Shown one piece after another: positions 24,722 through 33,919 of a stretch of 64,000 nucleotides of DNA (positions are counted from its first letter, which is position 1; every line of letters begins with the position of its first letter). Location: positions 131,210 to 195,209 of the forward strand of contig DASVUX010000034.1 of the NCBI GenBank assembly GCA_036386835.1, in the 5' to 3' direction. Source of the stretch: 2-12-FULL-35-15 sp036386835. GTDB taxonomy: Bacteria > Bacteroidota > Bacteroidia > 2-12-FULL-35-15. Under the pieces are notes generated by a model that saw only the letters and a program-made list of their open reading frames with translations, was not told the origin of the DNA and did no database searches. The position numbers were made by a program, and so were the translations under genes.

Positions 24722-27700
24722 GTGACGAAAGAGGAGATCTTACGGAAGTATAACGACACTGCTAATAATTCTTTACTTGTTCAGGAATTAAAAGGGAATG
24801 GTGTGCGCGTACACCTCAAAAATGTGATTGGTTCTTCCCTGTCTTTTATTGCAGCTTCGCTTCACCAGAATCTTTTTAAGACCAATCTTTTTGTTGTTAA
24901 TGATAAAGAAGAAGCGGCTTATCTGCTGAATGATCTCGAGAACCTTCTCGGGGAGGAGAATGTCCTGTTTTTTCCCGCGTCATACCGGATGCCTTACGAG
25001 CATGAGGAAATTGACAATGCCAATATTTTACTGAGGGCGGAAGTCCTTAATAAGCTGAACGCACCTTCAGGTGTTAAGTCAAAACATATCTGCATTGTAT
25101 CATACCCTGAAGCATTAACGGAAAAGGTAGTTACTAAAGCGCACCTTACAAAGAACACCCTCCAGATCAGGCAGGGTGAAAAGATCTCGATTGATTTTAT
25201 CACTGAAGTTTTAAATGAATATGATTTCGAAAGGGTTGACTATGTAGTTGAACCGGGCCAGTTTTCTGTGCGCGGTGGAATAGTGGATATATTCTCTTTC
25301 TCCAATGATCATCCTTACAGGGTGGAATTCCTTGGAAATGATGTTGATTCGATCAGGAGTTTTGATCCTGCTTCCCAGCTTTCAGTTAGCAACCTGGTTT
25401 TTTGTACGATCATTCCTAATGTGCAGACAAGGCTCCTCCAGGAAAGCCGGCAGTCATTCCTTGAGTTCATTTCCGAAGATTCAGTGATCTGGTTCCAGAA
25501 TTTTCAGTTGAGCTCTGAGAAAATTGAAAAAGCTTTTGCGCAGGCGGAGGATGCTTACAATAAGCTGGACGGAGTGATCGCCCAATTACCTCCTTCTGAA
25601 TTATACATCGATAAAAGCAACTTTTCAAGACAATCACTGTCATTTTCAACTGTTGAGTACGGCAACCAGGCTTCGTTTAAAGCCGGGACCACAATTACCT
25701 ATAACCTTACACCACAGCCCAGCTTTAATAAGAATTTTAATCTTCTCAATGAGAACCTGCAAAACCTGAAACGCCAGAAGTTTGAGATTGTCATATTCGC
25801 AGACACGCACAAGCAGATAGAACGCCTGTACAAGATATTTGAGGACATCAATCCTGTAAAATCTTCTGATAAAGGTGAAGGAAAGGAATTGCCTTTTGGT
25901 GGAGTGGGAGTGTCTTTCCACGAAGGGTTCATCGACCATGACCTGAAGCTTGTTTGCTATACCGATCACCAGATCTTTGACCGTTACCACCGGTTCAGGC
26001 TGAAAAATTCATTTAATAAAAAGAACGAGGCGATTACCCTGAAGGAGCTGAAAGGCTTGAACCCGGGTGATTATGTTACTCACATCGATTACGGTGTTGG
26101 ACGGTATGGCGGACTGGAAACAATCGAGGTGAATGGCAAGATGCAGGAAACGATCCGCCTGGTATATAAGGATTATGATGTGGTCAACATCAGCATTCAC
26201 TCGCTTCACCGCATTGCAAAATATTCAGGAAAAGAAGGGACGGAGCCGAAGATAAACAAGCTGGGAACAAATGCCTGGGCGACCCTCAAGCAAAAGACCA
26301 AGAAGAAAGTTAAAGAGATCGCGTATGACCTTATCCAGCTGTATGCTAAAAGAAAAGCATTGAAAGGCTTTAAATTCAGTCCGGATGGCTATATGCAGAC
26401 AGAGCTGGAAGCATCCTTTATTTACGAAGATACCCCTGACCAGGTAAAAGCCACAGCAGATGTCAAGAAAGACATGGAAGCAGAAGCGCCAATGGACAGG
26501 CTCGTTTGCGGTGATGTTGGCTTCGGCAAAACAGAGGTCGCTATCCGCGCTGCATTTAAAGCTGCGACAGACGGAAAGCAGGTTGCGGTACTGGTACCGA
26601 CCACAATTCTCGCACTCCAGCATTACAAAACATTTACCGAAAGGCTTAAAGACTTTCCTGTAAAGGTTGACTACATAAACCGCTTCAAGCCCGCGAAAAA
26701 ACAAAAGGAAACCCTTGAGGCTTTGGAAAAAGGCCAGGTGGATATCCTCATCGGTACGCATGGTATTGTGGGAAAAGGGGTTAAATTCCGGGATCTTGGC
26801 CTGATGATCATCGATGAAGAGCAAAAGTTCGGTGTGGCTGTTAAGGATAAGTTAAAAACCATAAAAGCGAATGTCGATACCTTAACATTAACGGCAACAC
26901 CAATTCCAAGAACATTGCAGTTTTCAATGATGGGCTCCAGGGATCTTTCCGTGATCAGCACAGCACCTCCAAACCGTTACCCGGTGCAGACGGAAGTACA
27001 TACATTCAATGAAGAGATCATTCGTGATGCGATCATGTTTGAAGTATCACGCGGAGGCCAGGTTTTCTTTGTTCATAACCGGGTTCAGAATATCCTTGAG
27101 ATCGCGGGAATGATCTCGCGTTTATGCCCGGATGTGAAAGTCGCCATTGGTCACGGGCAAATGGAAGGTGACAAGCTTGAAGAAGTAATGCTTGGTTTTG
27201 TGGAGGGTGAATTCGATGTGCTGGTAGCAACAACTATTATCGAAGCGGGATTGGATATCTCAAATGCGAATACGATCATCATCAACCAGGCGCATATGTT
27301 CGGGATGAGCGATCTTCACCAGATGCGCGGGCGTGTGGGACGTTCAAACAAAAAAGCTTTTTGTTATTTGCTGACAACCCCCGTTTCACTGCTTACCAAT
27401 GAAGCAAGGAAAAGGTTAAAAACCCTGGAAGAATTCTCTGAGCTGGGCAGCGGTTTTAATATTGCAATGCGTGATCTTGATATCCGGGGTGCAGGGAACT
27501 TGCTCGGAGGCGAGCAAAGCGGTTTTATAAATGAGATCGGTTTTGAGATGTACCAGAAGATCCTTGATGAAGCGATCATGGAGCTTCGTAACGAACATGA
27601 AGAGCTTAGCCAGACCGAAGTTGGCGGCACACAAAAATTCAGCGGCAAAAGGCGGAGCAATTATATTAACGATTGCAACATTGATACAGACATGGAGATT

Positions 27701-28117
27701 CTCATACCGGACGATTATGTGAACAACATCACTGAGCGTCTGGTACTTTACCGTGAGCTTGATGATTCGAAGGATGAAGAAGAATTAAAACGTTTCGAAA
27801 CACGGCTGATCGACCGTTTCGGGCCGGTCCCCGACCAGGCGCTTGAGCTCATCCATACGATCCGTTTACGCTGGCTTGCAATGGAGATCGGCTTTGAAAA
27901 GCTGTTTTTAAAGAACAACAGGATGGTTGGTTATTTTCTTCCTAACCAGGACTCAGGTTATTACCAGTCGGAAACTTTTACAAAGGTACTGAAGTACGTT
28001 CAGCAGAACCCCAGGCTTTGTAAAATGAAAGAAAACAACGGGAAGCTCACATTATCCTTTGAGAATATCCGGTCTGTGGATGCGGCTATAGAAGCACTGA
28101 AGCCGATCGTTGGTTAA
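24722..28117 (+). CDS. mfd: transcription-repair coupling factor
   Basis: Mfd removes RNA polymerase stalled at DNA lesions and recruits UvrA. The 1,131-residue protein starts at GTG 24722. Order: UvrB-like domains 1-2 (about 1-330), the RNA-polymerase-interacting CarD-like domain (GDYVTHIDYGVGRY at ~449-462), the translocase with Walker A GDVGFGKTEVA (~597-607) and DEEQ (~698-701), TATPIPRTLQFS, the helicase C motifs including GRVGRS, and the C-terminal TRCF domain. The length is typical. It stands alone, meeting the next gene convergently with a 14-bp gap. Confidence 0.98.
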   Translation: MTKEEILRKYNDTANNSLLVQELKGNGVRVHLKNVIGSSLSFIAASLHQNLFKTNLFVVNDKEEAAYLLNDLENLLGEENVLFFPASYRMPYEHEEIDNANILLRAEVLNKLNAPSGVKSKHICIVSYPEALTEKVVTKAHLTKNTLQIRQGEKISIDFITEVLNEYDFERVDYVVEPGQFSVRGGIVDIFSFSNDHPYRVEFLGNDVDSIRSFDPASQLSVSNLVFCTIIPNVQTRLLQESRQSFLEFISEDSVIWFQNFQLSSEKIEKAFAQAEDAYNKLDGVIAQLPPSELYIDKSNFSRQSLSFSTVEYGNQASFKAGTTITYNLTPQPSFNKNFNLLNENLQNLKRQKFEIVIFADTHKQIERLYKIFEDINPVKSSDKGEGKELPFGGVGVSFHEGFIDHDLKLVCYTDHQIFDRYHRFRLKNSFNKKNEAITLKELKGLNPGDYVTHIDYGVGRYGGLETIEVNGKMQETIRLVYKDYDVVNISIHSLHRIAKYSGKEGTEPKINKLGTNAWATLKQKTKKKVKEIAYDLIQLYAKRKALKGFKFSPDGYMQTELEASFIYEDTPDQVKATADVKKDMEAEAPMDRLVCGDVGFGKTEVAIRAAFKAATDGKQVAVLVPTTILALQHYKTFTERLKDFPVKVDYINRFKPAKKQKETLEALEKGQVDILIGTHGIVGKGVKFRDLGLMIIDEEQKFGVAVKDKLKTIKANVDTLTLTATPIPRTLQFSMMGSRDLSVISTAPPNRYPVQTEVHTFNEEIIRDAIMFEVSRGGQVFFVHNRVQNILEIAGMISRLCPDVKVAIGHGQMEGDKLEEVMLGFVEGEFDVLVATTIIEAGLDISNANTIIINQAHMFGMSDLHQMRGRVGRSNKKAFCYLLTTPVSLLTNEARKRLKTLEEFSELGSGFNIAMRDLDIRGAGNLLGGEQSGFINEIGFEMYQKILDEAIMELRNEHEELSQTEVGGTQKFSGKRRSNYINDCNIDTDMEILIPDDYVNNITERLVLYRELDDSKDEEELKRFETRLIDRFGPVPDQALELIHTIRLRWLAMEIGFEKLFLKNNRMVGYFLPNQDSGYYQSETFTKVLKYVQQNPRLCKMKENNGKLTLSFENIRSVDAAIEALKPIVG

Positions 28118-28131
28118 GTCAGGTAATGCCG

Positions 28132-29724
28132 TTATTCAAAAAACAATTTACCGGAAACTTGTAATAAATCTTCCGTAACGATTTTATAAAAGTATATGCC
28201 CTTCGGTAAGAATTGACGATTGAAAGTTAGGCTACTATCTACAAAGTGAGTTTGCCAAATAAGTTCCCCTAAAGAGTCATAAATTTCTAAGAAACCTTTT
28301 TTTATTTCTAAGAAAGAGAAAGTAACATGTGAGACTGCAGGATTAGGAAAAACTGCTATCGGCAGATGGTGGGTTTCTATTTTATCAATGTTAATTGCCG
28401 TGGAAGAGTCGATGCAATAAAACGAATCAGGTTTTAATATATTAGTATTGTTTAGTGCCATATTATTGATGATGCACCCCGAAGATATGTTTCCATACGA
28501 AGTTATTACAGGAGTAACATTCACGGAAGTCAAAGAAGCTATGGTATCGTTAACACAACCATTTATATAGCCCATGTCATCTGTCTTAAGAATAATTGGA
28601 ACTTGTGCATTAGGTTTTTGTAAAAAACCAACTTCCATATATCCTCCATCTCCAGTTATGATTAATTTGTTTGGATAAGAATAATAGCCTGGCTCGTAAA
28701 GTTTCGCCCATAATACCTGACCAGCTGAATTAAGTTTAATCAGACCGGAAGATTTTTGCATTCCATTAACCCCTTCAGGTTCGAAAATCGCAATATAGTC
28801 TCCTTCATTTGTTTTTTTTATTGAGTATATCTCTGAAACCAAACTTAGTGGGGTATAATATTTTTTAGCCCATAGTAAATTGAAATCACTATCGAAGGCA
28901 ATTAAAAATGGTCGAAGATTAGAAGGACCACTAGATTGGGCGGTGGAGCCCGAAATTAAATATCCTCCGTTCGCGTATTGAGTAACAGATGTTAATACAA
29001 GAAAACTGGAAAAAGAAATGCTTTTAGAGCTTAAAATATTTCCACTGCCTGAAAATACATTGAAAGATCCAGACGCTACTTGTCCTGTTGTTCCAACAGT
29101 AACATATCTATTAGGATAAACCTCTTTCACAAAGTAATTTGCACTATATGAAGAATCTCCATAGGATATATTCCATAATAAATTTCCGTTGAGATCAACT
29201 TTTAATGTATAGGAACTGGCACCGGCTGTGATATTGGAATAACTTCCGGTATACCCTGATAAAATCACATTATTATCTGATGTTAAGTCGATGGAGTAAG
29301 ATATATCAACGCCAGTGCCACCATAGCTTTTAGTCCATAGGATTGAGCCGTTGGGGTTGGTTTTAATAAGAACTATATTTATATCTGTGTTCCCAATTGC
29401 TGTTGGGCCAGTTGCGCAAATATAAATATTGCCTAAGGAATCTAAAGTTAGATCGTGAAATGCGAAATTCATTGGAAACTCAAACTTCTTATACCAGAGA
29501 GTGGTTCCAGAATTAGATAGTTTGATTAAAAAATTTCCTCCAAGTTGGCCTGTAGTGGAATCTCCATATTGGCCACAAATGATAAATGCATTATTTGCTG
29601 TTTCTTTAACGCTGGTGGCGACTCCGCCTTCAGGCATATCTAAAACTTTTTGAAAGGTATAAGTGTTTTGAGACTTAACACCTGAATACACAACCAACAG
29701 AAAATATAATATGCCAATCCGCAT
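28132..29724 (-). CDS. T9SS-exported beta-propeller-like protein
   Basis: A 530-residue secreted protein with a signal peptide (GILYFLLVVYSGVKSQ). The body has about six repeats of the form LIKLNSAGQVLWAKLY or VLIKTNPNGSILWTKSYGG followed by a GGYMEVG-type strand, consistent with a propeller. It ends with a type A T9SS sorting domain (VFPNPAVSHVTFSF near residue 460, then LEIYDSLGELIW). It is clearly more AT-rich than mfd and rtcB on either side and uses many ATA, TTA and AAT codons, which may mean horizontal acquisition. It has no recognisable catalytic domain; function unknown. It is 52 bp downstream of rtcB on the same strand. Confidence 0.85.
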   Translation of the reverse strand: MRIGILYFLLVVYSGVKSQNTYTFQKVLDMPEGGVATSVKETANNAFIICGQYGDSTTGQLGGNFLIKLSNSGTTLWYKKFEFPMNFAFHDLTLDSLGNIYICATGPTAIGNTDINIVLIKTNPNGSILWTKSYGGTGVDISYSIDLTSDNNVILSGYTGSYSNITAGASSYTLKVDLNGNLLWNISYGDSSYSANYFVKEVYPNRYVTVGTTGQVASGSFNVFSGSGNILSSKSISFSSFLVLTSVTQYANGGYLISGSTAQSSGPSNLRPFLIAFDSDFNLLWAKKYYTPLSLVSEIYSIKKTNEGDYIAIFEPEGVNGMQKSSGLIKLNSAGQVLWAKLYEPGYYSYPNKLIITGDGGYMEVGFLQKPNAQVPIILKTDDMGYINGCVNDTIASLTSVNVTPVITSYGNISSGCIINNMALNNTNILKPDSFYCIDSSTAINIDKIETHHLPIAVFPNPAVSHVTFSFLEIKKGFLEIYDSLGELIWQTHFVDSSLTFNRQFLPKGIYFYKIVTEDLLQVSGKLFFE

Positions 29725-29776
29725 TTAATAAAGATAACAAATGCAAATTATTACACCTTTAAAATTTGAAATATTT

Positions 29777-31198
29777 TTAATCCTCCCTGCTGCCATCATC
29801 CGCCATCCGTACTATTTTCGGGATAAATTTAGCGATCACATCAACGAGTTCCTTCTGCGAATCCATTACCGCATTAATATCCTTATATGCCATTGGTGCT
29901 TCATCCAGGCCAGCTCCGATCAATGTCACGCCATGATCAGTAAGCACTTCCCGCATCTCTTCCCGGGTTATTGTTTTGATGGCTTGTGTACGGCTCATCC
30001 TTCTTCCTGCACCATGAGAAGCGGAGTTGATCGATGCTTCGTTCCCTTTGCCACGGACCAGGAAGCCCGGTGCCGTCATAGAACCGGGAATTATTCCAAG
30101 CACCTCCTTGGATGCCGGGGTTGCTCCCTTTCGGTGAACAATGACTTCTTCACCGTCAAGCATTTCTTTCCATGCAAAATTATGATGGTTCTCCACCCGC
30201 GCGAGAAGGTTGCCACCGATCGCTTTTGTAATCCGCTCGTGGATCACCTGGTGGCAGGCAGATGCATAATCACCTGCGAGGTTCATGGCAAGCCAATATT
30301 CCTGTCCTTCAGCTGAATCAAGGCTCAGGTAAGCCAGGTTGAGGGCTTCTTTTGGCAGTGTACAGTGCTGCTTAGCCAACCTGGTGTAATGCGCAGCGAT
30401 GGTAGCACCAAACCCCCTGGAGCCTGAGTGCGATAACAGCGCAACATATTTTCCTTTAGGGATCCCGAGCTGCCTGTCTTCTTCTATTACCTCTATAATC
30501 CCCCATTCAACAAAGTGATTCCCTCCGCCTGAAGTTCCCAGCTGTTCATAAGCTTTTGATTTCAGGTTCCTGAGAAGCGGCACCATATTGAACTCATTCT
30601 TTTCCAGTACAGGATGATCAGCGCGTTCCTTCCCCTGGAAGCTTTTGCCGGCACCAAACTTTGTAGCGGCCACAAGCTCCCTCTTGAAATGCATCTCATT
30701 TGCTGCCAGTGCACTTTCCGGGAGATCATAAACTGATAAACACATTCTGCAGCCGATATCAACACCCACTCCATATGGGATAACGGCATTCCTTACAGCC
30801 AGCACCCCGCCAATCGGTAAGCCATAACCCTGGTGTGCATCAGGCATCAGCGCCCCGCCTGCAGTTACCGGCAGGCGCATTGCAATATCCATTTGATCGA
30901 TGGCGCCCTTTTCAATGTTCTCAGCCCCATAAATTTTATAATCGTCACGCGTTTGGCGGAGAGCTGGCAACGCAGCTTTGCGTTCGTTCTCAAGGATCTC
31001 TGAAGCGAGTTCGCTATACTCAGGATCATTAAGATAAGCGGAAGGGGAGTTGAGGACTTTTTTAAACTGTGTTAAGAGTTGTCTTCGTGTTTTCCGGCTC
31101 GTATTGGCTTCTGATATAGACAAAGCAATACCAATGGTTTTACCTTCTGTATAACCGATTGTTTTCAGGTCCTTTCCTTTTATGTTGAGGCTTTTCAT
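29777..31198 (-). CDS. rtcB: RNA-splicing ligase RtcB
   Basis: A GTP- and Mn2+-dependent ligase joining RNA 2',3'-cyclic phosphate (or 3'-phosphate) and 5'-OH ends. The 473-residue protein has the metal-site segments GVDIGCRM, GTSGGGNHFVEW and SHSGSRGFG, the histidine-rich ENHHNFAW, and HRKGATPA containing the histidine that becomes guanylylated. The C-terminal APMAYKDINAVMDSQ is also typical. No rtcA, archease or RtcR regulator is nearby, so its RNA substrate cannot be inferred from context. Confidence 0.96.
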   Translation of the reverse strand: MKSLNIKGKDLKTIGYTEGKTIGIALSISEANTSRKTRRQLLTQFKKVLNSPSAYLNDPEYSELASEILENERKAALPALRQTRDDYKIYGAENIEKGAIDQMDIAMRLPVTAGGALMPDAHQGYGLPIGGVLAVRNAVIPYGVGVDIGCRMCLSVYDLPESALAANEMHFKRELVAATKFGAGKSFQGKERADHPVLEKNEFNMVPLLRNLKSKAYEQLGTSGGGNHFVEWGIIEVIEEDRQLGIPKGKYVALLSHSGSRGFGATIAAHYTRLAKQHCTLPKEALNLAYLSLDSAEGQEYWLAMNLAGDYASACHQVIHERITKAIGGNLLARVENHHNFAWKEMLDGEEVIVHRKGATPASKEVLGIIPGSMTAPGFLVRGKGNEASINSASHGAGRRMSRTQAIKTITREEMREVLTDHGVTLIGAGLDEAPMAYKDINAVMDSQKELVDVIAKFIPKIVRMADDGSRED

Positions 31199-31365
31199 TG
31201 CAGCTTTTTTTAATATTTAATCATATTCATTCCATGTCTGTTTTAGCTCCCACCGGAAAAAATGGAGAATATTCTACACGGTTGAATTAATTTGAAGTGC
31301 GGACTGTATCTTTTTAAAGTGGACTGCATTAGGAGGTGAAATTCCTCACGCAAAAACTAAATATC

Positions 31366-32028
31366 ATGAAAAAGTATCAGAACGTTATCGGCTTTCTAAC
31401 CGCCTTGCTCTTATTTACAACTGTTATGATGAAATCTAATCACCTCCCGTGGGCTGGGATTACAATGGCATTGTCCGGCATATCCATAAGTATGTACCTG
31501 CCATTTCTTATTTTGTACGGCAATGATAATCGTTCTGCGGAAAAGAATGCAGCTATGGTTGCATCTTCAATCTCAGCCTCTGTACTCAGCCTCGGAATTA
31601 CGTTTAAGTTTCAGCATTGGTCGGGAGCGGGGATTATGATCGTTTTGGGCCTTTTGGCTTTTGCCTTTATTGCTGTTCCCTTGCTGTTAAAACAGAGATT
31701 ACGCTCTCAGGGTTCCGAACGGAAAACTCTTATGAACACCTTCGGGGCAACCGGGCTTACCTTGTTTTCACTTGGACTTTTATTCAAAATCCAGCATTGG
31801 CCGGGAGCGGCAGTAATGCTTGGGCTGAGTCTTCCATTTCTTTTCTTTGGATATTTCCTCTTGTATATGACCGATAAAACGATCGGGAGTGACGAAAAAG
31901 CCGTTTACCTGCGAAAAGCTTTCTTTTCTGTGATCATCGGAAGCGTTGTGGCCACATTCATCTTACTTGATCTCAGCAAACCTTTGCATACAAACACAGA
32001 TCAGGCGTCAGTTGAAGAATGCAGGTAG
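31366..32028 (+). CDS. GldL-like membrane protein with duplicated HWPGA helices
   Basis: The frame opens at GTG 31336, but ATG 31366 starts a better protein (220 residues, MKKYQNVIGF). About six membrane helices are arranged as two similar halves; each has the motif FK(F/I)QHW(S/P)GA followed by a hydrophobic stretch (FKFQHWSGAGIMIVLG and FKIQHWPGAAVMLGLS). The same K-x-HWPGA element is a hallmark of GldL, the T9SS/gliding motor protein, but this protein lacks the long cytoplasmic tail of GldL. It is therefore a GldL-related membrane protein of unknown function, not GldL itself. Confidence 0.7.
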   Translation: MKKYQNVIGFLTALLLFTTVMMKSNHLPWAGITMALSGISISMYLPFLILYGNDNRSAEKNAAMVASSISASVLSLGITFKFQHWSGAGIMIVLGLLAFAFIAVPLLLKQRLRSQGSERKTLMNTFGATGLTLFSLGLLFKIQHWPGAAVMLGLSLPFLFFGYFLLYMTDKTIGSDEKAVYLRKAFFSVIIGSVVATFILLDLSKPLHTNTDQASVEECR

Positions 32029-32142
32029 TTTGATTAAGGGTTGAGCCTGCACCGGTAACGGGCACGAACGGCAACAGCAAAGAGTTTCATGAAGGTTAGA
32101 GATTAATGGAATTCCGGGATGTTGGTGGTCTTGTTTGTAAAA

Positions 32143-32178
32143 GAAAAGGAGCTGAATCCCAGCTCCTTTTCTTTTTTT
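32143..32178. terminator. bidirectional terminator
   Basis: AAAAGGAGCTG (32144-32154) pairs with CAGCTCCTTTT (32160-32170), followed by CTTTTTTT on plus and preceded by A-rich sequence on the other side. It serves the convergent GldL-like and desaturase genes. Confidence 0.85.
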
Positions 32179-32236
32179 AAGAACAATTTTATACAAGGTA
32201 TTCACAGTCTGAGAAATCTGACTCTTAACCGCTTTT

Positions 32237-33355
32237 TTAGCCCATACTGTTAAGGATCGCAGCGGGCCTAAGTTCATCTCGGCCAAGCTGGTGAATGATT
32301 TTCATGTGTGAAATAAAAGCAGAGGTGAACGATTCATTATAAATATACGGAACCCCGAATTCAGCAGCTGTAGCAGCAACAATAGGAGCTATCTTCGGAT
32401 AATGTACATGGCAGATTCTTGGGAAAAGGTGGTGGATTGCCTGGTAATTTAAACCTCCTACATAATAGGTAACAAGCCAGTTGTTCCTTGCAAAATCAGC
32501 AGTAGTCTGTAACTGATGAATTGCCCATTCCGTTTCGATATTGCCTTTTGCATCGGGAGTAGGGAAAGTAGTGTTCTCCACAACATGTGCAAGCTGGAAT
32601 ACGATACTGAGGATCAGTCCGGCTATTACATGAAGGGTCAGGAATCCGAGGAGTACGTGTCCCAGGGAAATGTTAAGAACAACAACAGGTAAAACAATGA
32701 TATAGGTAAAGTAAACTGCTTTCCAGAAAAGGATCCCTAACAGAGAAACGATCTTTTGTCCGCGGCTGTCACGGTGCTGACCTTCCTTGTTGAACTGTAT
32801 ATATTGAACTATATCTTTCGCTGTTGTCCAGTATAAGGACATGATAGCATAAAAGAAGAACACATAGATTACCTGGAAACGCTGAATGCCTTTGTATTTA
32901 CCGGCAGGAGAGAACCGCATGATCACTTTATTGTCAATATCCCTGTCATGCTCATATATATTGGTATAGGTATGGTGAAGTACATTGTGCTGGGTCCGCC
33001 AGTTCCGGTTGTCCCCACCCACTATGGTGAGTGAAAAGGCAATCAGCTTATTGATCGCGGGATTGGCTGAATAAGCATCATGATTTGCATCATGCATCAC
33101 ACTCATCCCGATTCCTGCCAGCCCGAGCCCCATGATTGCAGAGCAGATCCACATTCCTAAAAGGCCTGTACTTTGGGAGTAAATAATGGTAAGAGGAACA
33201 AAATAAAGCGAAAGCATTACAATAGTCTTGAAGACCATTGTACCGTTTGCATGCTGGGAAATTTTGTTTTCGATAAAATAATTATCTACACGCTGCTTTA
33301 AAACGCTAAAAAACTGCGTTTTGTCCTTGTTGGTAAACTTAATTTTTGCTTTCAT
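32237..33355 (-). CDS. membrane fatty acid desaturase
   Basis: A 372-residue di-iron desaturase with four or more membrane helices and three histidine boxes: HDANHD, HNVLHH and the third as QAIHHL. The Q-x-x-HH third box is typical of front-end (delta-5/6) acyl desaturases, but the N-terminal cytochrome b5 domain of eukaryotic front-end enzymes is absent, so an external electron donor is needed. Likely role: making unsaturated membrane fatty acids. A -7 box lies 14 bases above the ATG. Confidence 0.92.
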   Translation of the reverse strand: MKAKIKFTNKDKTQFFSVLKQRVDNYFIENKISQHANGTMVFKTIVMLSLYFVPLTIIYSQSTGLLGMWICSAIMGLGLAGIGMSVMHDANHDAYSANPAINKLIAFSLTIVGGDNRNWRTQHNVLHHTYTNIYEHDRDIDNKVIMRFSPAGKYKGIQRFQVIYVFFFYAIMSLYWTTAKDIVQYIQFNKEGQHRDSRGQKIVSLLGILFWKAVYFTYIIVLPVVVLNISLGHVLLGFLTLHVIAGLILSIVFQLAHVVENTTFPTPDAKGNIETEWAIHQLQTTADFARNNWLVTYYVGGLNYQAIHHLFPRICHVHYPKIAPIVAATAAEFGVPYIYNESFTSAFISHMKIIHQLGRDELRPAAILNSMG

Positions 33356-33368
33356 TGTTCTGTATTGA

Positions 33369-33376
33369 CAAATTTA
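33369..33376 (-). promoter_or_regulatory. -7 promoter box for the desaturase
   Basis: Minus-strand TAAATTTG, exact TAnnTTTG, 14 bases before the ATG. A minus-strand TTTG at 33401-33404 may be the -33 element with a long spacer. Confidence 0.5.
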
Positions 33377-33436
33377 CGAAAAAATCGTCATAAAATTACG
33401 CAAATTCTGTTATTTCGACAAAGATGATTATAAAGC

Positions 33437-33781
33437 TTATAGATTGATATCCATTCTTTTATAGAAAGGCAAGATGCTGCAGATAAAGAAAACAGAGAAG
33501 AAGATCCCGGCATAACTTACATCCTCTATTAGTACAAGGAGGATTTCCTTGATGAAGAAAGAAAACAGGAAAAGATGAACACCCCAGCGCTTCATGTGCC
33601 ACAAGCCGATGTAAGAAATAAAGCTGGTGGCAACGAGGATCCCGAAAAGTGCGGGATACCAGTCGCCAAGCTTTTTAAGGGAAGGCGAAAAGACTCCGGG
33701 AAAGCTGAAAACGATCCATATGAATCCCAGGATACACACTACTGTTATTAGAACCGGACGTTTTATTGCTGCTCCTTGCAT
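33437..33781 (-). CDS. small hypothetical membrane protein
   Basis: A 114-residue protein with four hydrophobic helices (about 10-28, 40-60, 66-86 and 88-106), short polar loops and a positively charged first loop. I do not recognise the family. It lies alone upstream of the desaturase on the same strand, separated by about 80 bp. The frame is clean and ATG-started, and hydrophobic periodicity supports a real gene. Confidence 0.65.
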   Translation of the reverse strand: MQGAAIKRPVLITVVCILGFIWIVFSFPGVFSPSLKKLGDWYPALFGILVATSFISYIGLWHMKRWGVHLFLFSFFIKEILLVLIEDVSYAGIFFSVFFICSILPFYKRMDINL

Positions 33782-33919
33782 TTACGGATAACGAATTTAT
33801 GCGAATTTACGAATCGGTGTTGTTTACGCAACCATTAACTTTCACTGTCATCCCGTGCCACGGCATAGGATCTGTTTAGGATATTGATTTTAGAAATCTA
33901 CAATTCAATAATTCTGTAA

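Noticed and set aside
26225..26824. 199-codon minus-strand frame inside mfd
   Set aside because: Antisense to the conserved translocase region; composition mirrors the mfd codons.
33782..33919. Stretch with CCGTGCCACGGCA as a regulatory palindrome
   Set aside because: The symmetry is short and imperfect and resembles generic dispersed intergenic fragments; no support for a specific site.
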